Assembly (NCBI GenBank): GCA_946479335.1
Contig: CAMLFP010000016.1
Span: 1 to 29,742 of the forward strand
Length of the DNA: 29,742 bases
Source: an uncultured Archangium sp.
Lineage (GTDB): Bacteria > Myxococcota > Myxococcia > Myxococcales > Myxococcaceae
Direction of reading: 5' to 3'
Shown: positions 6,708 to 18,127 of the stretch, piece after piece
How positions within the stretch are numbered: position 1 is the first letter of the stretch
How the letters are laid out: every line of letters begins with the position of its first letter
Made by a program: the position numbers and the translations under genes
Notes under the pieces: model-generated
Database searches by the model: none
Told to the model about the DNA's origin: nothing
Seen by the model: only the letters and a program-made list of their open reading frames with translations

Positions 6708-8807
6708 TCAATGACGCAGCCGCAACACCAGCACCGAGCGCTCAGGCACCTGAATCGTCTTGCCCGCGCGCGCGTTGAGCGGCCGCGGCACGTCGCTCGC
6801 GGTCTCCAGCAGCAACTCCCAGCCCTCGCCCCACGTCGCGCCCGGCAGCACCACCGGCGCCGGCTGCTTCGCGGCGTTCATGTAGACGAGCAACGTGTCG
6901 CCCTGCAGGCGCTCGCCGTGACGGTCGCGCATCGAGATGGCATCGCCGCCGAGGAACATGCCGAAGCAGCGCAGCTCCGCGTTGGTCCAGTCAGCGGGTT
7001 TGAGCTCCGCGCCGCTCGGGTGGAACCACACGAGGTCGCGGAAGCGCGAGTCATCCAACGTCGCGCCGAGGAAGAAGTTGCGCCGCTGCAGCACCAGCGC
7101 GTTCGACCGCAGCGACGCGAGCCGCCGGGTGAAGTCGAGCAGCGCGCGCTGCCGCGGTGAGAGCTGCCAGTCGACCCACGAGAGCTCGTTGTCGTGGCAA
7201 TAGGCGTTGTTGTTGCCGTGCTGCGTGCGCCCGAACTCGTCACCGGCCATCAACATCGGCGTGCCGACCGACAAGAACAGCGACGCCAGCAGGTTGCGCA
7301 CCGTGCGGTCGCGCTCGGCGTTGATGCGCGGGTCTTCCGTCGGCCCCTCGACGCCGTGGTTGTACGACTGGTTGTCATCGGAGCCGTCGCGGTTGTCTTC
7401 GCGGTTCGCCTCGTTGTGCTTGTGGTTGTACGCGGTGACGTCGGCCAGCGTGAAGCCGTCGTGGCTCGCGACGTAGTTCACCGACGCGCTCGGCCGCCGC
7501 CCCGACAGCTTGAAGTAGTCGGAGCTGCCGGAGAGGCGGCTGCCCAGCTCCGCGAGCTGCCCGCCATCACCGCGCCAGAAGCGCCGCATGCTGTTGCGGT
7601 AGCGATCATTCCACTCCGCGAAGAGCAGCGGGAACCCACCGAGCCGGTACCCGCCGGGGCCCACGTCCCACGGCTCGGCGATGAGCTTCACGCGCGAGAG
7701 CACCGGGTCTTGAAACACGGCCGAGAAGAACGCCGCGTGCGGGTCGAAGTCGCCGGACGCGCCGCGCGCCAGCTCGGTCGCGAGATCGAAACGGAAGCCG
7801 TCGACATGGAACTCGCGCACCCAGTGGCGCAGCGAGTCCAACACCAGCTTGAGCACCGTGGGCCGGAAGAGCGCCAACGAGTTGCCACAGCCGGTGAAGT
7901 CGCGGCCCGGCCAGTAATACGTCGCGTTGTCGGCGCCACGCAGCGACAGCGTCGGCCCCGCGTCGGAGCCCTCGCACGAGTGGTTGTAGACGACGTCGAG
8001 GATCACCTCGAGGCCCGCCGCATGCAGCGCCCGCACCAGCCCCTTGAACTCGGTGACCTGCTGGCCGCGCGAGCCGCTCGCCGAATACCGCGCGTCGGGC
8101 GCGAAGAACGAGAGCGTGTTGTAGCCCCAGTAGTTGGTGAGGCCGCGCTCGTGGAGGAAGCCCTCCGGCACGCACGCGTGCACCGGCAGCAGCTGCACGC
8201 TGGTGACGCCGAGCGACTGCAGATGCGCGATGACCGAGGGGTGCGCGAGGCCCGCGTAGGTGCCGCGCAGCTCCGGCGGCACGTCGGGGTGCAGCTTCGT
8301 GAAGCCCTTCACGTGCAGCTCGTAGAGCACCGCCTTGCGCCACAGCACCTGCGGGCGGGAATCACCGCGCCAGTCGAAGTCATCGGCGACGACCACGCTG
8401 CGCGGCACCCCGCCCGCCGAGTCGCGCGGGTCGAGCGTGTTCAGCTTGCCCGGCACGTGCGCCGTCACCGGCTGCTGCCAGTCGACCTCGCCGGTCACCG
8501 CGCGCGCGTACGGGTCGACCAGCAGCTTGTTGGCGTTGAAGCGATGCCCCTCGTGCGGGAGCCACGGCCCGTGCACCCGGAAGCCGTAGAGCGCGCCCGC
8601 CTTCAGCCCGGGCACGTACCCGTGGAAGACGTGGTTCGTCTGGTCCAACAGCGTAACGCGCGCGATCTCACGCTGCGGGTCTGCGTCGTCGAACAGGCAC
8701 AGCTCGACGCGCGTCGCGTGGTGCGAGGCGAGCGCGAAGTTGACGCCCTCCGCGTCAGCTGTCGCACCCAGCGGGTACGGGACGCCGGGCCAGACCTCGA
8801 AGCTCAT
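6708..8807 (-). CDS. glgX: Glycogen debranching enzyme GlgX
   Basis: A 699-residue GH13 isoamylase-type enzyme that removes alpha-1,6 branches from glycogen or limit dextrins in the cytoplasm. The N-terminal ~150 residues form the CBM48-like beta domain (GVNFALASHHATRVELCLFD). The barrel contains DVVYNH, DGFRFDLA with nucleophile D341, AEPWD with acid/base E378 and SHDGFTLADV with transition-state Asp D450. A C-terminal beta domain ends VPERSVLVLRLRH. Length and motifs are normal. Its ATG overlaps the stop of the upstream lipoprotein gene by four bases (ATGA), so translation is probably coupled. About 100 bases separate its stop from terC, with no clear intrinsic terminator. Confidence 0.95.
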   Translation of the reverse strand: MSFEVWPGVPYPLGATADAEGVNFALASHHATRVELCLFDDADPQREIARVTLLDQTNHVFHGYVPGLKAGALYGFRVHGPWLPHEGHRFNANKLLVDPYARAVTGEVDWQQPVTAHVPGKLNTLDPRDSAGGVPRSVVVADDFDWRGDSRPQVLWRKAVLYELHVKGFTKLHPDVPPELRGTYAGLAHPSVIAHLQSLGVTSVQLLPVHACVPEGFLHERGLTNYWGYNTLSFFAPDARYSASGSRGQQVTEFKGLVRALHAAGLEVILDVVYNHSCEGSDAGPTLSLRGADNATYYWPGRDFTGCGNSLALFRPTVLKLVLDSLRHWVREFHVDGFRFDLATELARGASGDFDPHAAFFSAVFQDPVLSRVKLIAEPWDVGPGGYRLGGFPLLFAEWNDRYRNSMRRFWRGDGGQLAELGSRLSGSSDYFKLSGRRPSASVNYVASHDGFTLADVTAYNHKHNEANREDNRDGSDDNQSYNHGVEGPTEDPRINAERDRTVRNLLASLFLSVGTPMLMAGDEFGRTQHGNNNAYCHDNELSWVDWQLSPRQRALLDFTRRLASLRSNALVLQRRNFFLGATLDDSRFRDLVWFHPSGAELKPADWTNAELRCFGMFLGGDAISMRDRHGERLQGDTLLVYMNAAKQPAPVVLPGATWGEGWELLLETASDVPRPLNARAGKTIQVPERSVLVLRLRH

Positions 8808-10018
8808 TCAAAGACGAGCCAGCCGAAGCGCGGCGTGGCGTGGAAGTCACCGACGAACAGCGGCGAGAACGACTGCCCTTCGATCTGCGTGCGGCGTTGC
8901 AGGTGCTCGAGGCGGTACGCGTTGAAGCGCCAGCGATCGCCCTTCTGCGGAGGCAGCCGCAGCGGCGTGTTCAGGTTCGCGAGTGGGATCTGCATCTCCG
9001 CGGTCCAGTACTCGTCGCGGTCGCTGTCGTCGTCGAGCGTGCCCTTGATGAAGACCGCGGTCTTCATGCCCGACTCCCACTTCATCGCGGTGGCGAGATC
9101 GCTGCGGCGGGCGACGAAGCTGGCGTCGAAGTTCACGTTGTGCGGAGAGACCTGCAGCTCGTTGTAGGTCGCGGCGTCGGCGTTGGCGTCGATGAACACT
9201 TCCAGCGCGTCTTCATTGTAGATGTCGTCGTCTTTGTTCAGCTTGGTGCCCCAGATGTCGGGGTCTTCGGCGAAGAACGCGACGTAGAGGTTCGTGTCGT
9301 CCCACAAGATGCGGAAGGTCGTCTTCCGCGTAATGGGCCCGCCGTCGAAGCTGCGCGTCAACGGCACCTCCTTCGCGTTGGCCCACACCGCGTCGTCGAG
9401 CTTGCCGTCGATGACCGGCGGCTTCGGCGTCTTCACCGTGACGTACTCGGGGAGCGCGGCCTGCGGCGTCTCGATCTTCGGGCCCAGCACCCGCGACTGC
9501 CCGTCGTTCTGCGGCCCGGGGTCGACCGGGAGCCGGCCCGTGTCGTTCCAGAAGCCGAGCGCGAGGCGCAGCGCGCCGTTGAAGTTCTGCGGCATCTGAA
9601 AGCCGTGCGCGTCTTCGATGATCTTCCCGACGGGCCAGGTGCCCAGCGGCGCCGCGCCGTTCTGCAGCTCGTGGTCGAGGTTGCCGACCTGCCGGCCGCT
9701 GTCGTCCATCACGTGGAGGAAGAAGCGCCACCCCGGCTGCACCTCCTGGTTCGCGCGAAAGTAGTGCCGCAGCTGCACCGGCTGACCCGCGGTCGGCTTC
9801 TGCGGCTCGATGATGCTACCGAGGTACGTCACCGCGCCGGAGCCCCAGCTCGCGTTGCCGGTGTACGTCAGCGCTCCCGGCACCGCGTCGAGGGTGCGCA
9901 CGCCGCCACCCGTCGCCGGGGCCACCGCCTGGGGTGCGCGCTGAGGCGCTCGATTCTTCGGCCCGGCCTGTTCATCGCGGCACGCCGAGAGGGCCAGACA
10001 CAGACTCAACACACGCAT
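8804..10018 (-). CDS. Lipoprotein with CBM9/DOMON-like sugar-binding domain
   Basis: A protein of about 404 residues starting MRVLSLCLALSAC; an ATG three codons earlier, at 10027, is an alternative. LALSAC is a lipobox, so it is an envelope lipoprotein. The middle ~110 residues form a beta-rich domain with LRHYFRANQEVQPGWRFFLH. The C-terminal ~210 residues match the CBM9-like fold seen in secreted carbohydrate enzymes: PPVIDGKLDDAVW, then FRILWDDTNLYVAFFAEDPD, then EDALEVFIDANAD. Such domains bind sugar chain ends. No catalytic domain is seen, so it is probably a binding or scaffold protein. It overlaps glgX by four bases, linking an envelope sugar-binding protein to cytoplasmic glycogen breakdown. 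Confidence 0.8.
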   Translation of the reverse strand: MRVLSLCLALSACRDEQAGPKNRAPQRAPQAVAPATGGGVRTLDAVPGALTYTGNASWGSGAVTYLGSIIEPQKPTAGQPVQLRHYFRANQEVQPGWRFFLHVMDDSGRQVGNLDHELQNGAAPLGTWPVGKIIEDAHGFQMPQNFNGALRLALGFWNDTGRLPVDPGPQNDGQSRVLGPKIETPQAALPEYVTVKTPKPPVIDGKLDDAVWANAKEVPLTRSFDGGPITRKTTFRILWDDTNLYVAFFAEDPDIWGTKLNKDDDIYNEDALEVFIDANADAATYNELQVSPHNVNFDASFVARRSDLATAMKWESGMKTAVFIKGTLDDDSDRDEYWTAEMQIPLANLNTPLRLPPQKGDRWRFNAYRLEHLQRRTQIEGQSFSPLFVGDFHATPRFGWLVFE

Positions 10019-10133
10019 CGCTCGCATCGCGCGGCGAGACTACGCGCTCCCGCCATGGACGCCGGGGGAAAAGAACCGCGCGTCATTTCGCGCACTTCGA
10101 GTCGGCACCAAAACTGCTCTGCCGCCGCGCACC

Positions 10134-11012
10134 ATGCTGATCGAGATCATCTGGAATGACGACGTCACGCAGGTCGACCTGGCCGACGGCACTGTCACCG
10201 TGGGTGGCGGCGGGAGGGACCACATTCGCCTCGACGGGCTCCCGCACGGGCTGCTCACGCTGACCCTGGTGGGGACGCAGTTGAGCGTCACCGCGCAGCG
10301 CAGCTTCCGCATCGGGCAGGCGCTCTTCCCCGCGCGTGTGCCGCGGCTGGTGGTGGCCGACGAAGCGCTCAAGCTGCCCAACGACGTGGTGATCCGCCGG
10401 GTGGTCGACCAGAAGGCGCGCGACCAGCGCAAGGCCATCGACACCGCCTTCGTCGCCGAGGAGCTGCTCGGTGCGTCCGCGTCGGTCGAGGCGACCCGCG
10501 CGCCCACGCTGACCTGCGTGACGGGCTTCGACCAGGGCCGCGTGTTCGCCATCCCCTACGAAGACAACTCCATCGGGCGCGCCGACGACGCGGTGATCCG
10601 GGTGCGAGATCGCGCGGTCAGCCGACGCCAGGCGCGCCTCGTGCGCCGCGGCCGCGACTTCGTGCTCGAGACCAGCTCGCCGATGAACGCCGCCTACGTC
10701 AACGGCGTGAAGCTCAAGCACCCGCGCCCGCTGAAGACCGGTGACACCATCGAGCTCGGGCACACCGTGCTGCGCTTCGACGCCGGCGAGCGCGCGCTGA
10801 ACGAGGGCACCCAGCTGATGGTGCACGCCCCCGCGCTCGAGCCGTCGACCGCGCCCCTCGCGGCGCCAGTCGCCGCGGAGCCGGTGGAGCCGCTGCTGAT
10901 CGACGCGCCGCCGCCGCCCCCGCGACGCCACGCGCCGGAGCTCACGCTCATGCTGGTCGGCGTGAGCTTCACCTTGCTGGGGATGGCGATCGCCGCGCTC
11001 GTGGTGCGGTGA
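10134..11012 (+). CDS. FHA domain protein with C-terminal membrane anchor
   Basis: A 292-residue protein. Residues ~125-215 form a forkhead-associated domain with SIGRADD (R149), VSRRQARL (S163-R165) and YVNGVKL (N190-G191), the residues that contact phosphothreonine. The first ~90 residues (VTVGGGGRDHIRL and on) look like a second, degenerate FHA-like or YscD-like beta domain lacking the phosphate-binding set. A Pro/Ala linker follows, and residues ~270-291 form one hydrophobic helix, so the FHA domain faces the cytoplasm if the tail is the anchor. It probably reads out Ser/Thr kinase signalling; the kinase at 20993-23113 is a candidate only by coexistence. It is monocistronic and ends eight bases from the convergent bamA stop. 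Confidence 0.86.
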   Translation: MLIEIIWNDDVTQVDLADGTVTVGGGGRDHIRLDGLPHGLLTLTLVGTQLSVTAQRSFRIGQALFPARVPRLVVADEALKLPNDVVIRRVVDQKARDQRKAIDTAFVAEELLGASASVEATRAPTLTCVTGFDQGRVFAIPYEDNSIGRADDAVIRVRDRAVSRRQARLVRRGRDFVLETSSPMNAAYVNGVKLKHPRPLKTGDTIELGHTVLRFDAGERALNEGTQLMVHAPALEPSTAPLAAPVAAEPVEPLLIDAPPPPPRRHAPELTLMLVGVSFTLLGMAIAALVVR

Positions 11013-11020
11013 CGAGCTAG

Positions 11021-13399
11021 CTAGAACGAGTTGCCGATGTTGAACTCGAACTGAATCGGCTGGTCGCCCGGACGCCGCGTGAGGGGGATACCCCACTCGA
11101 AGCGCAGCGGGCCGATCGGCGAGAACCAGCGGATACCGAAGCCCACCGAGTACAGCAGGCCCAGCGGCGTCGCCTTGTACGAGTTCGGGTCGTTCTGGAA
11201 GAACATGATGTTGCGGTCGAACGCGTTGCCGCAGTCGAAGAACACCACGCCGCGGATGCCCACCTTCTCGATGATGGGCACCTCGAGCTCGGCGTTGAAG
11301 ATGAACTGCTTGTCGCCGCCGACCTTGAGCGAGGTCGACACCGAGTCGGCCGACGACACCGAGAGCACCTGCTGGCTCGGCGCCACCTGCCGCAGCGGGT
11401 ACCCGCGGATCGTGTTGATGCCGCCCATGTAATACATCTCGCTGATCGGCAGCTGGCGGCCCTTCTCCTGCGGGTAGTGCTCCTGGAGGTAGCCCACCTG
11501 CGCGTTCATCTTGAACACCGACCCGAACGGGAGCGGGAAGTACACGCGCTGGTACGCGGTGTAGCGGTTGAAGTTGTACTGCTGCGCAGTGGGCAGCGCG
11601 TTCAAGAAGAACGGCGCGGTCTCCACCGAGGCGAACGACAGCCAGCCCTGCGTGGGGAACAGGCGGTTGTTGCGCTTGTCCCACGTCCACGAGAGGCGCA
11701 CGGAGCTCGTGGTGCCGCTGCGGAACTGCCCCGCGAGCTGCTGCGTGCCCGAGGTCACGTTCACGCTCTCGAAGGTGTACGCGAGGTTCAGGTTCATCTC
11801 GTCGCGCAGCAGGTAGTAGCCGGCGCCGATGGTGCCGCCCCACGCGTCGCGCACGAAGCCGAAGTAGTCGAGCTGCGTGCGGTACGCGTCGACCGACAGC
11901 AGGAAGTCTGAATCGAGGAAGTGCGGGTCGAAGTAGCTCAGCTGGAAGAACTGCCGCAGCGCGGAAATCTGCGCGCTGGCCGAGACCGACTGGCCCCACC
12001 CGAGGAAGTTCTGCTGCGCGATCTGCGCGGTGAAGATGAAGCTCTCCACGTTCGAGAAGCCGAGGCCGACCTGGAAGGTACCGGTCGACTTCTCCTTCAC
12101 GTCGACCTGCACCACCACGTGCTCGCCGTCGCTGCCGGGCTTGTGCGTGACCTCCACCGTCTCGAAGTAGCCGAGCGCGGTGACGAGGTCCTTGCTGCGC
12201 TTCATGCCGGTGCCGTTGAAGAGCTCGCCCTCGTACACGCGCAGCATGCGGCGGATGACCTTGTCGCGCGTCTTGTTGTTGCCGACGATGTCGATGCGCT
12301 CGATGTAGACCTTGGGGCCCTTCTGCACGTCGAAGGTGAGGTCGATGGTCTTCTCTTCGGCGTTCACCGCGGTGACCGGGGTGATGTTCGCGTAGGCGTA
12401 CCCGGAGTCGTAATAGATGTCGGTGATGGCCTGGATGTCCTTGGCCAGCAGGGAGCGGTTGAAGACCGCCTTCTCCTTGCTGGTCATCAGGCGGTGCAGC
12501 AGCTCCTTGCTGACCAGCAGGTCACCCGAGAAGTCGAGCTTCCCGACGTTGAAGGTGTCGCCCTCCTCGATGCGGATGGTGATGGTGATGAACTTCTTGT
12601 CGGGCGACAGCGTGACCACCGGCTTGTCGATGCGCACGTTGATGAAGCCGCGATCGAAGTACGCCATCTGGATGATCTGCAGATCGCGCTGGAACATCTC
12701 CTCGCGGTACGTGCCGGTGGAGGTGAGGAACGAGAGGTACCCGCCCTCCTGCGTCTGCATGAACGGCTTGAGCTCCTCGGCCGACACCTTGTGCGCGCCG
12801 AGGAAGATGATGTCCTTCACCATCACCTTCGCGTGCTCGGCGATGTTGAAGATGAGGTCGACCTCCTTGCCGTCGTCGCCGACCGGCTTCACCTCGTGGT
12901 GCACCTCGGCGAGGAAGAAGCCCTTCTCGACATACTTATCGAGGATCTTCTTCTCGTTCCGCTTGGCGGCCGCGGTGTCGAGAATGGTGAAGGCCTTGAT
13001 GTCGACGGTGTCCTTCAGGTCGTCCTTCGAGAGCTCGTCGTTGCCCTTCAACGACACGGAGCGGATCGACGGCTTCTCGGTGACGCGCACCACGTACGCG
13101 ATGCCGGTGGGCATGCGCTGCACCAGCAGCTGGATGTCGTTGAAGTACTTGAGCGCCCACAGCGCGCGCAGGTCATCGGAGGTGCGCGCGCCGTCGAAGG
13201 TGTCGCCCACCTTCTGCTTGAGCGCGCGCGCGATGGCGGCCGACTCGACGCGCCGGTTCCCCTCCACGCGGATCTCGACGATCTGGTTGTCGTCCTGGGC
13301 CGACGGCGCGTCGTTCAGCAACTGCGCGCGCGCGGGCATCGCCGCGGAAAACACGGCCAGCCACACGCACGGCAAGATGACGAAGAGACGCGAATTCAC
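11021..13399 (-). CDS. bamA: Outer membrane protein assembly factor BamA
   Basis: A 792-residue Omp85 protein. An N-terminal signal peptide ends near PARAQ. Residues ~40-430 hold five POTRA-like repeats (IVEIRVEGNRRVESAAI, SIRSVSLKGNDELSKDDL, VKDIIFLGAHKVSAEEL, FNVGKLDFSGDLLVSKELL, VYIERIDIVGNNKTRDKVI). The rest is the 16-strand barrel, including the lid-loop motif NTIRGYPLR (the RGY/RGF tripeptide) and the final strand ending FEFNIGNSF with the terminal Phe expected of outer-membrane barrels. It inserts barrel proteins into the outer membrane. It lies downstream of lolD on the same strand, separated by 140 bases that contain a hairpin repeat, so it may have its own promoter there. Confidence 0.95.
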   Translation of the reverse strand: MNSRLFVILPCVWLAVFSAAMPARAQLLNDAPSAQDDNQIVEIRVEGNRRVESAAIARALKQKVGDTFDGARTSDDLRALWALKYFNDIQLLVQRMPTGIAYVVRVTEKPSIRSVSLKGNDELSKDDLKDTVDIKAFTILDTAAAKRNEKKILDKYVEKGFFLAEVHHEVKPVGDDGKEVDLIFNIAEHAKVMVKDIIFLGAHKVSAEELKPFMQTQEGGYLSFLTSTGTYREEMFQRDLQIIQMAYFDRGFINVRIDKPVVTLSPDKKFITITIRIEEGDTFNVGKLDFSGDLLVSKELLHRLMTSKEKAVFNRSLLAKDIQAITDIYYDSGYAYANITPVTAVNAEEKTIDLTFDVQKGPKVYIERIDIVGNNKTRDKVIRRMLRVYEGELFNGTGMKRSKDLVTALGYFETVEVTHKPGSDGEHVVVQVDVKEKSTGTFQVGLGFSNVESFIFTAQIAQQNFLGWGQSVSASAQISALRQFFQLSYFDPHFLDSDFLLSVDAYRTQLDYFGFVRDAWGGTIGAGYYLLRDEMNLNLAYTFESVNVTSGTQQLAGQFRSGTTSSVRLSWTWDKRNNRLFPTQGWLSFASVETAPFFLNALPTAQQYNFNRYTAYQRVYFPLPFGSVFKMNAQVGYLQEHYPQEKGRQLPISEMYYMGGINTIRGYPLRQVAPSQQVLSVSSADSVSTSLKVGGDKQFIFNAELEVPIIEKVGIRGVVFFDCGNAFDRNIMFFQNDPNSYKATPLGLLYSVGFGIRWFSPIGPLRFEWGIPLTRRPGDQPIQFEFNIGNSF

Positions 13400-13489
13400 G
13401 GGAGAAAAGGCAGCGCGCCCTTAAGTACGAAGCCGCGCGCAATACGAGGGAAAACACGCGGCGATTGCCGGGTTTTTGCGGCCCGCGAC

Positions 13490-13554
13490 GCGTCGACGAC
13501 GAACTCCCGCTCCCGCGGGGAGAGGGCCAGGGTGAGGGGCTATGCGTCGACGAC
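13490..13554. repeat. GC-rich hairpin element, copy 1, with 11-bp flanking direct repeats
   Basis: The core is 13501-13543. On the minus strand it reads CCCCTCACCC, then CCCTCTCCC-CGC-GGGAGCGGG, a nine-base-pair stem with one mismatch. It is bounded on both sides by the same 11 bases, GCGTCGACGAC, at 13490-13500 and 13544-13554. The inner copy encodes the last lolD codons, and the lolD stop codon (13540-13542) lies at the very edge of the element. The core is shared with 28711-28757 in opposite orientation. It looks like a REP/MITE-type short element. Confidence 0.65.
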
Positions 13555-14217
13555 CTGACCGTCTTTGAGCCGCAACCGCCGCGGCATCGACTTCGCCAGC
13601 GCCTCGTTGTGCGTCACCACGATGGCCGTCACCCCGAGATCCTTGTTCACCTCGCGCAGCAGCGCGTGGATTCCCTCGCCCGTCGAGGGGTCGAGGTTAC
13701 CGGTGGGCTCGTCGGCCAGCAGCAGCGCGGGCTCCAGCATCAGCGCGCGGGCCAGCGCCACGCGCTGTGACTCGCCGCCCGACAACTCACCGGGCTTGTG
13801 CTCCGCGCGCTCCTTGAGGCCGACCCGCTCGAGCAGCGACATCGCGCGCTTGAGCGCCGGCCCGCGATCCTGCCGCGCGAAGAAGGCGGGCATCGCCACG
13901 TTCTCCACCGCGGTGAACTCCGGCAACAGGAAGTGCGACTGGAAGACGAAGCCGATGGTGCGGTTGCGGAAGGCGGCGACCTGCGCGTCGTTCATGTCGA
14001 ACACCGACGCGCCCTGGAACTTGAGCGCTCCAGCGGCCGGCATGTCCAACGTGCCCACCACGTGGAGGAACGTGCTCTTGCCAGAGCCGCTCGCGCCCAC
14101 CAGCGAGACCAGCTCGCCCTTCTCGACGTCGACCGACACACCGCGCAGCACGTCGATGCGCTTCCCGTTGAGGAAGTACGACTTGTACACATCACGAACT
14201 TCGAGGAACGCGCCCAT
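13540..14217 (-). CDS. lolD: Lipoprotein-releasing ABC transporter ATPase LolD
   Basis: A 225-residue ABC ATPase that powers extraction of lipoproteins from the inner membrane for transfer to LolA. The Walker A motif GASGSGKST is at 41-49, the Q-loop sits in FVFQSHFLLPEFTAVENV, the signature LSGGESQRVALARAL starts at 145, Walker B is LLLADEPTGNLD (D169-E170) and the switch His is H203. The LPEFTA.ENV segment is typical of the LolD/MacB subfamily. I chose the ATG at 14217 because it overlaps the permease stop by one base (TGATG) and starts where family homology starts; a longer open frame extends into the permease gene. Confidence 0.94.
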   Translation of the reverse strand: MGAFLEVRDVYKSYFLNGKRIDVLRGVSVDVEKGELVSLVGASGSGKSTFLHVVGTLDMPAAGALKFQGASVFDMNDAQVAAFRNRTIGFVFQSHFLLPEFTAVENVAMPAFFARQDRGPALKRAMSLLERVGLKERAEHKPGELSGGESQRVALARALMLEPALLLADEPTGNLDPSTGEGIHALLREVNKDLGVTAIVVTHNEALAKSMPRRLRLKDGQVVDA

Positions 14218-16294
14218 CACTCCGCCTTGAGCCCGTCGACGGGTTCGACCTGCGACGCCTTGAGCGCCGGGTAGATGCTGGCGAGGAACGTCACCAGCAC
14301 CGCGATGATGACGGCCACCGCCGTCTGGAAGGCCTCGATGCGCACCGGCAAGGAGGGGATGTAATAGACCTGCGGGTCGAGCTTGATGCCCACGCGCTCG
14401 ATGAAGACGCACCACGCGAGCCCGGCGATGAGGCCCAGCACCGAGCCGGTCACGCCGATCTGCAGCCCTTCCGCGAGGAAGATCTTTACGATGCCGCCGT
14501 CGGGCACGCCGAGCGCCTTGAGCACCGCGATCTCCTTGCGCTTCTCGAGCACCAGCATCACTACCGTGGCCACGATGAGCCCTGCGGCGACGATGGTGAT
14601 GATGGAGAGGATGATGCCCATCACCAGCTTCTCCAGCCGCAGCGCGGAGAAGAGGTTCTTGTTCATCTCGCCCCAGTCCTTGGTGCGGTACGGGTACCCG
14701 TCGAGCGAGTCGTAGACGGCCTTCATCGTGCCGCGCGCGTTGTCGACGTTGGTCACCTTGACCTCGATGCCGCTCGCGCCCTTCACGTTGAAGAAGTCAC
14801 GGGCCTCCTTGAGGTCGATGTAGACGAACTTCGAGTCGTACTCGTACATGCCCGAATAGAAGATGCCCGCCACGCGGAAGGGCCGGCTCTTGGGCATCGG
14901 GCCCGTCGGGCCGACCTCGCCCCCGAGCGGCGAGACGATGTTCACGCGATCGCCCACCACCACGCGCAGCGACGACGCGAGTTCGCGGCCGATGAGCACG
15001 CCGGGCAGCAGCACGTCCTTCACCGCGTCGGGCGCGGGCAGATCCAACAGCGGGTCTCGCTCGATGTCGGGCACCTCGAGCGTGTTCTTCTTCGAGCCGG
15101 CCGGCGTGTCGTCGAAGCCGTCGAACTTCTTCGCTTCGATCTGCTCCGGGTGCGTCAGCCACTCGAGCTTGCCGCCGGGGAGGATGTAGTCGGGGATGTC
15201 GGTCACCGTGCCGACGCTCGCCGGGTCGATGCCCTTGATCATCGAGCCCGACATGTTGGCCTCCGACGAGACCATCACCTCGTTCAAGATGAACGGCGTC
15301 GCGCCGGCGATGCCGCGCACCGCGCGCACCTTCGGCAGCACCTCTTCGTACTCCGGCATCTCCGGGTCGTACTTCATGACGATGCCGTGCGAGTTCGTGC
15401 CGAGGATCTTCTTCTGCAGATCAGCCTCGAAGCCGCTCATCACCGACAGCACGATGACCAGCGCCATCACGCCCACGCCGGTGCCGCCCACGGAGATCGC
15501 CGTCATCAGCGCGGTGGGTGACTGCTCCTTCATCTTGAGGTCGTTCAACGCGCCCGCCGCGGCCAGCGGAGATGCGTGGCCCAGCCTGCGAATGCCGGCG
15601 CGCTTCGCCACCTTCGCGAACGCCGAGAAGACCGCGCCCAGCAGCAGCGGAGGAATCACGCCGAAGATGAGCACGCTGAACACGCCCAGCAGCAGCGGCG
15701 CGCGGAACACCGACACGTGCCGCGTGGCGATGAACAGCTCGTACGAGAGGTTGAGATCGAGCTTGCCCGACGAGGTCGAGACGAAGCCCGACGCGCTCCC
15801 GATGAACATCGTCAAGAACAGCGCGATGGCGATGAGCCAATAGCCCAACATCGGCTGCTGCTCGCCCAGCAGCGACGAGAGGTACGTCACCTCGCGCAGC
15901 CGGTAGCCGAGGCCCACCTGCAGCGGCTCGATGAAGTGCATCAACGTCAGCACGATCGGCACGGGGAACCCGAACAGCAGGATCCCGACGGTGAACTCCG
16001 GCGTCGACAAGCGCTTGGAGTTCGCCGCGCCGAGGAAGCCCGCCGCGAACGCGATCAGCAGTGACACCCCGAACGCCACGAGGAAGGCGTTGGCCGGCGC
16101 GAGCCCGCCCTGCACCACGCCGCCCTGCAGCGCCCCCTTGCCCACCACCATCAGGTACACGCCGATGAACGAGAGCTCCGCGAAGAGCAGCCCGAAGCTG
16201 AACGCCGCGAGCGTGCCCCAGTGGAAGCCGACGTAGTTCGCGATGCGCGGGTGGAGCTTCCCCACCGACGGGTCTGCTGACAGCGCGGCTGTGC

Positions 16295-16298
<4 letters not shown>
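14217..16298 (-). CDS. LolC/LolE-type lipoprotein-releasing permease with N-terminal membrane extension
   Basis: A 693-residue MacB/FtsX-like permease, long for LolC/E (about 400). The core begins near residue 185 (YELFIATRHV), resumes at ~261 with TALMTAISVGGTGVGVMALV and VLSVMSGFEADL, carries a large periplasmic domain (~290-560), and ends with three helices including EKRKEIAVLKALGV, the coupling segment to LolD. The first ~180 residues add about four extra helices, and ~60 residues with another helix or two are inserted between the two halves of the N-terminal core. Only one permease accompanies lolD, so it probably works as a homodimer (LolDF-like). It overlaps lysS upstream by four bases and lolD downstream by one. 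Confidence 0.88.
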
Positions 16299-18025
<1,727 letters not shown>

Positions 18026-18127
18026 GCGCGGGCGTTCACCACGCACGTTGGCATTGAGCAAGGCTCTTCGCGCGACGAAACAGGAGACGGTCGGCAGCGC
18101 TTTGCGCGATCGTCTGGCAACGAACCC

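Noticed and set aside
7194..9167. Long plus-strand open frame opposite glgX and the CBM9-like lipoprotein gene
   Set aside because: The minus strand carries all GH13 catalytic motifs; the plus-strand frame is a composition artefact rich in Val, Arg and His.
13441..13489. Intrinsic terminator around GCCGGGTTTTTGCGGC
   Set aside because: The pairing arms are too short and the T run lies in the loop instead of following a stem.
10083..13558. Long open frames opposite the FHA and bamA genes on both strands
   Set aside because: BamA and FHA motifs are on the annotated strands; the shadows have biased composition and no ribosome-binding sites.
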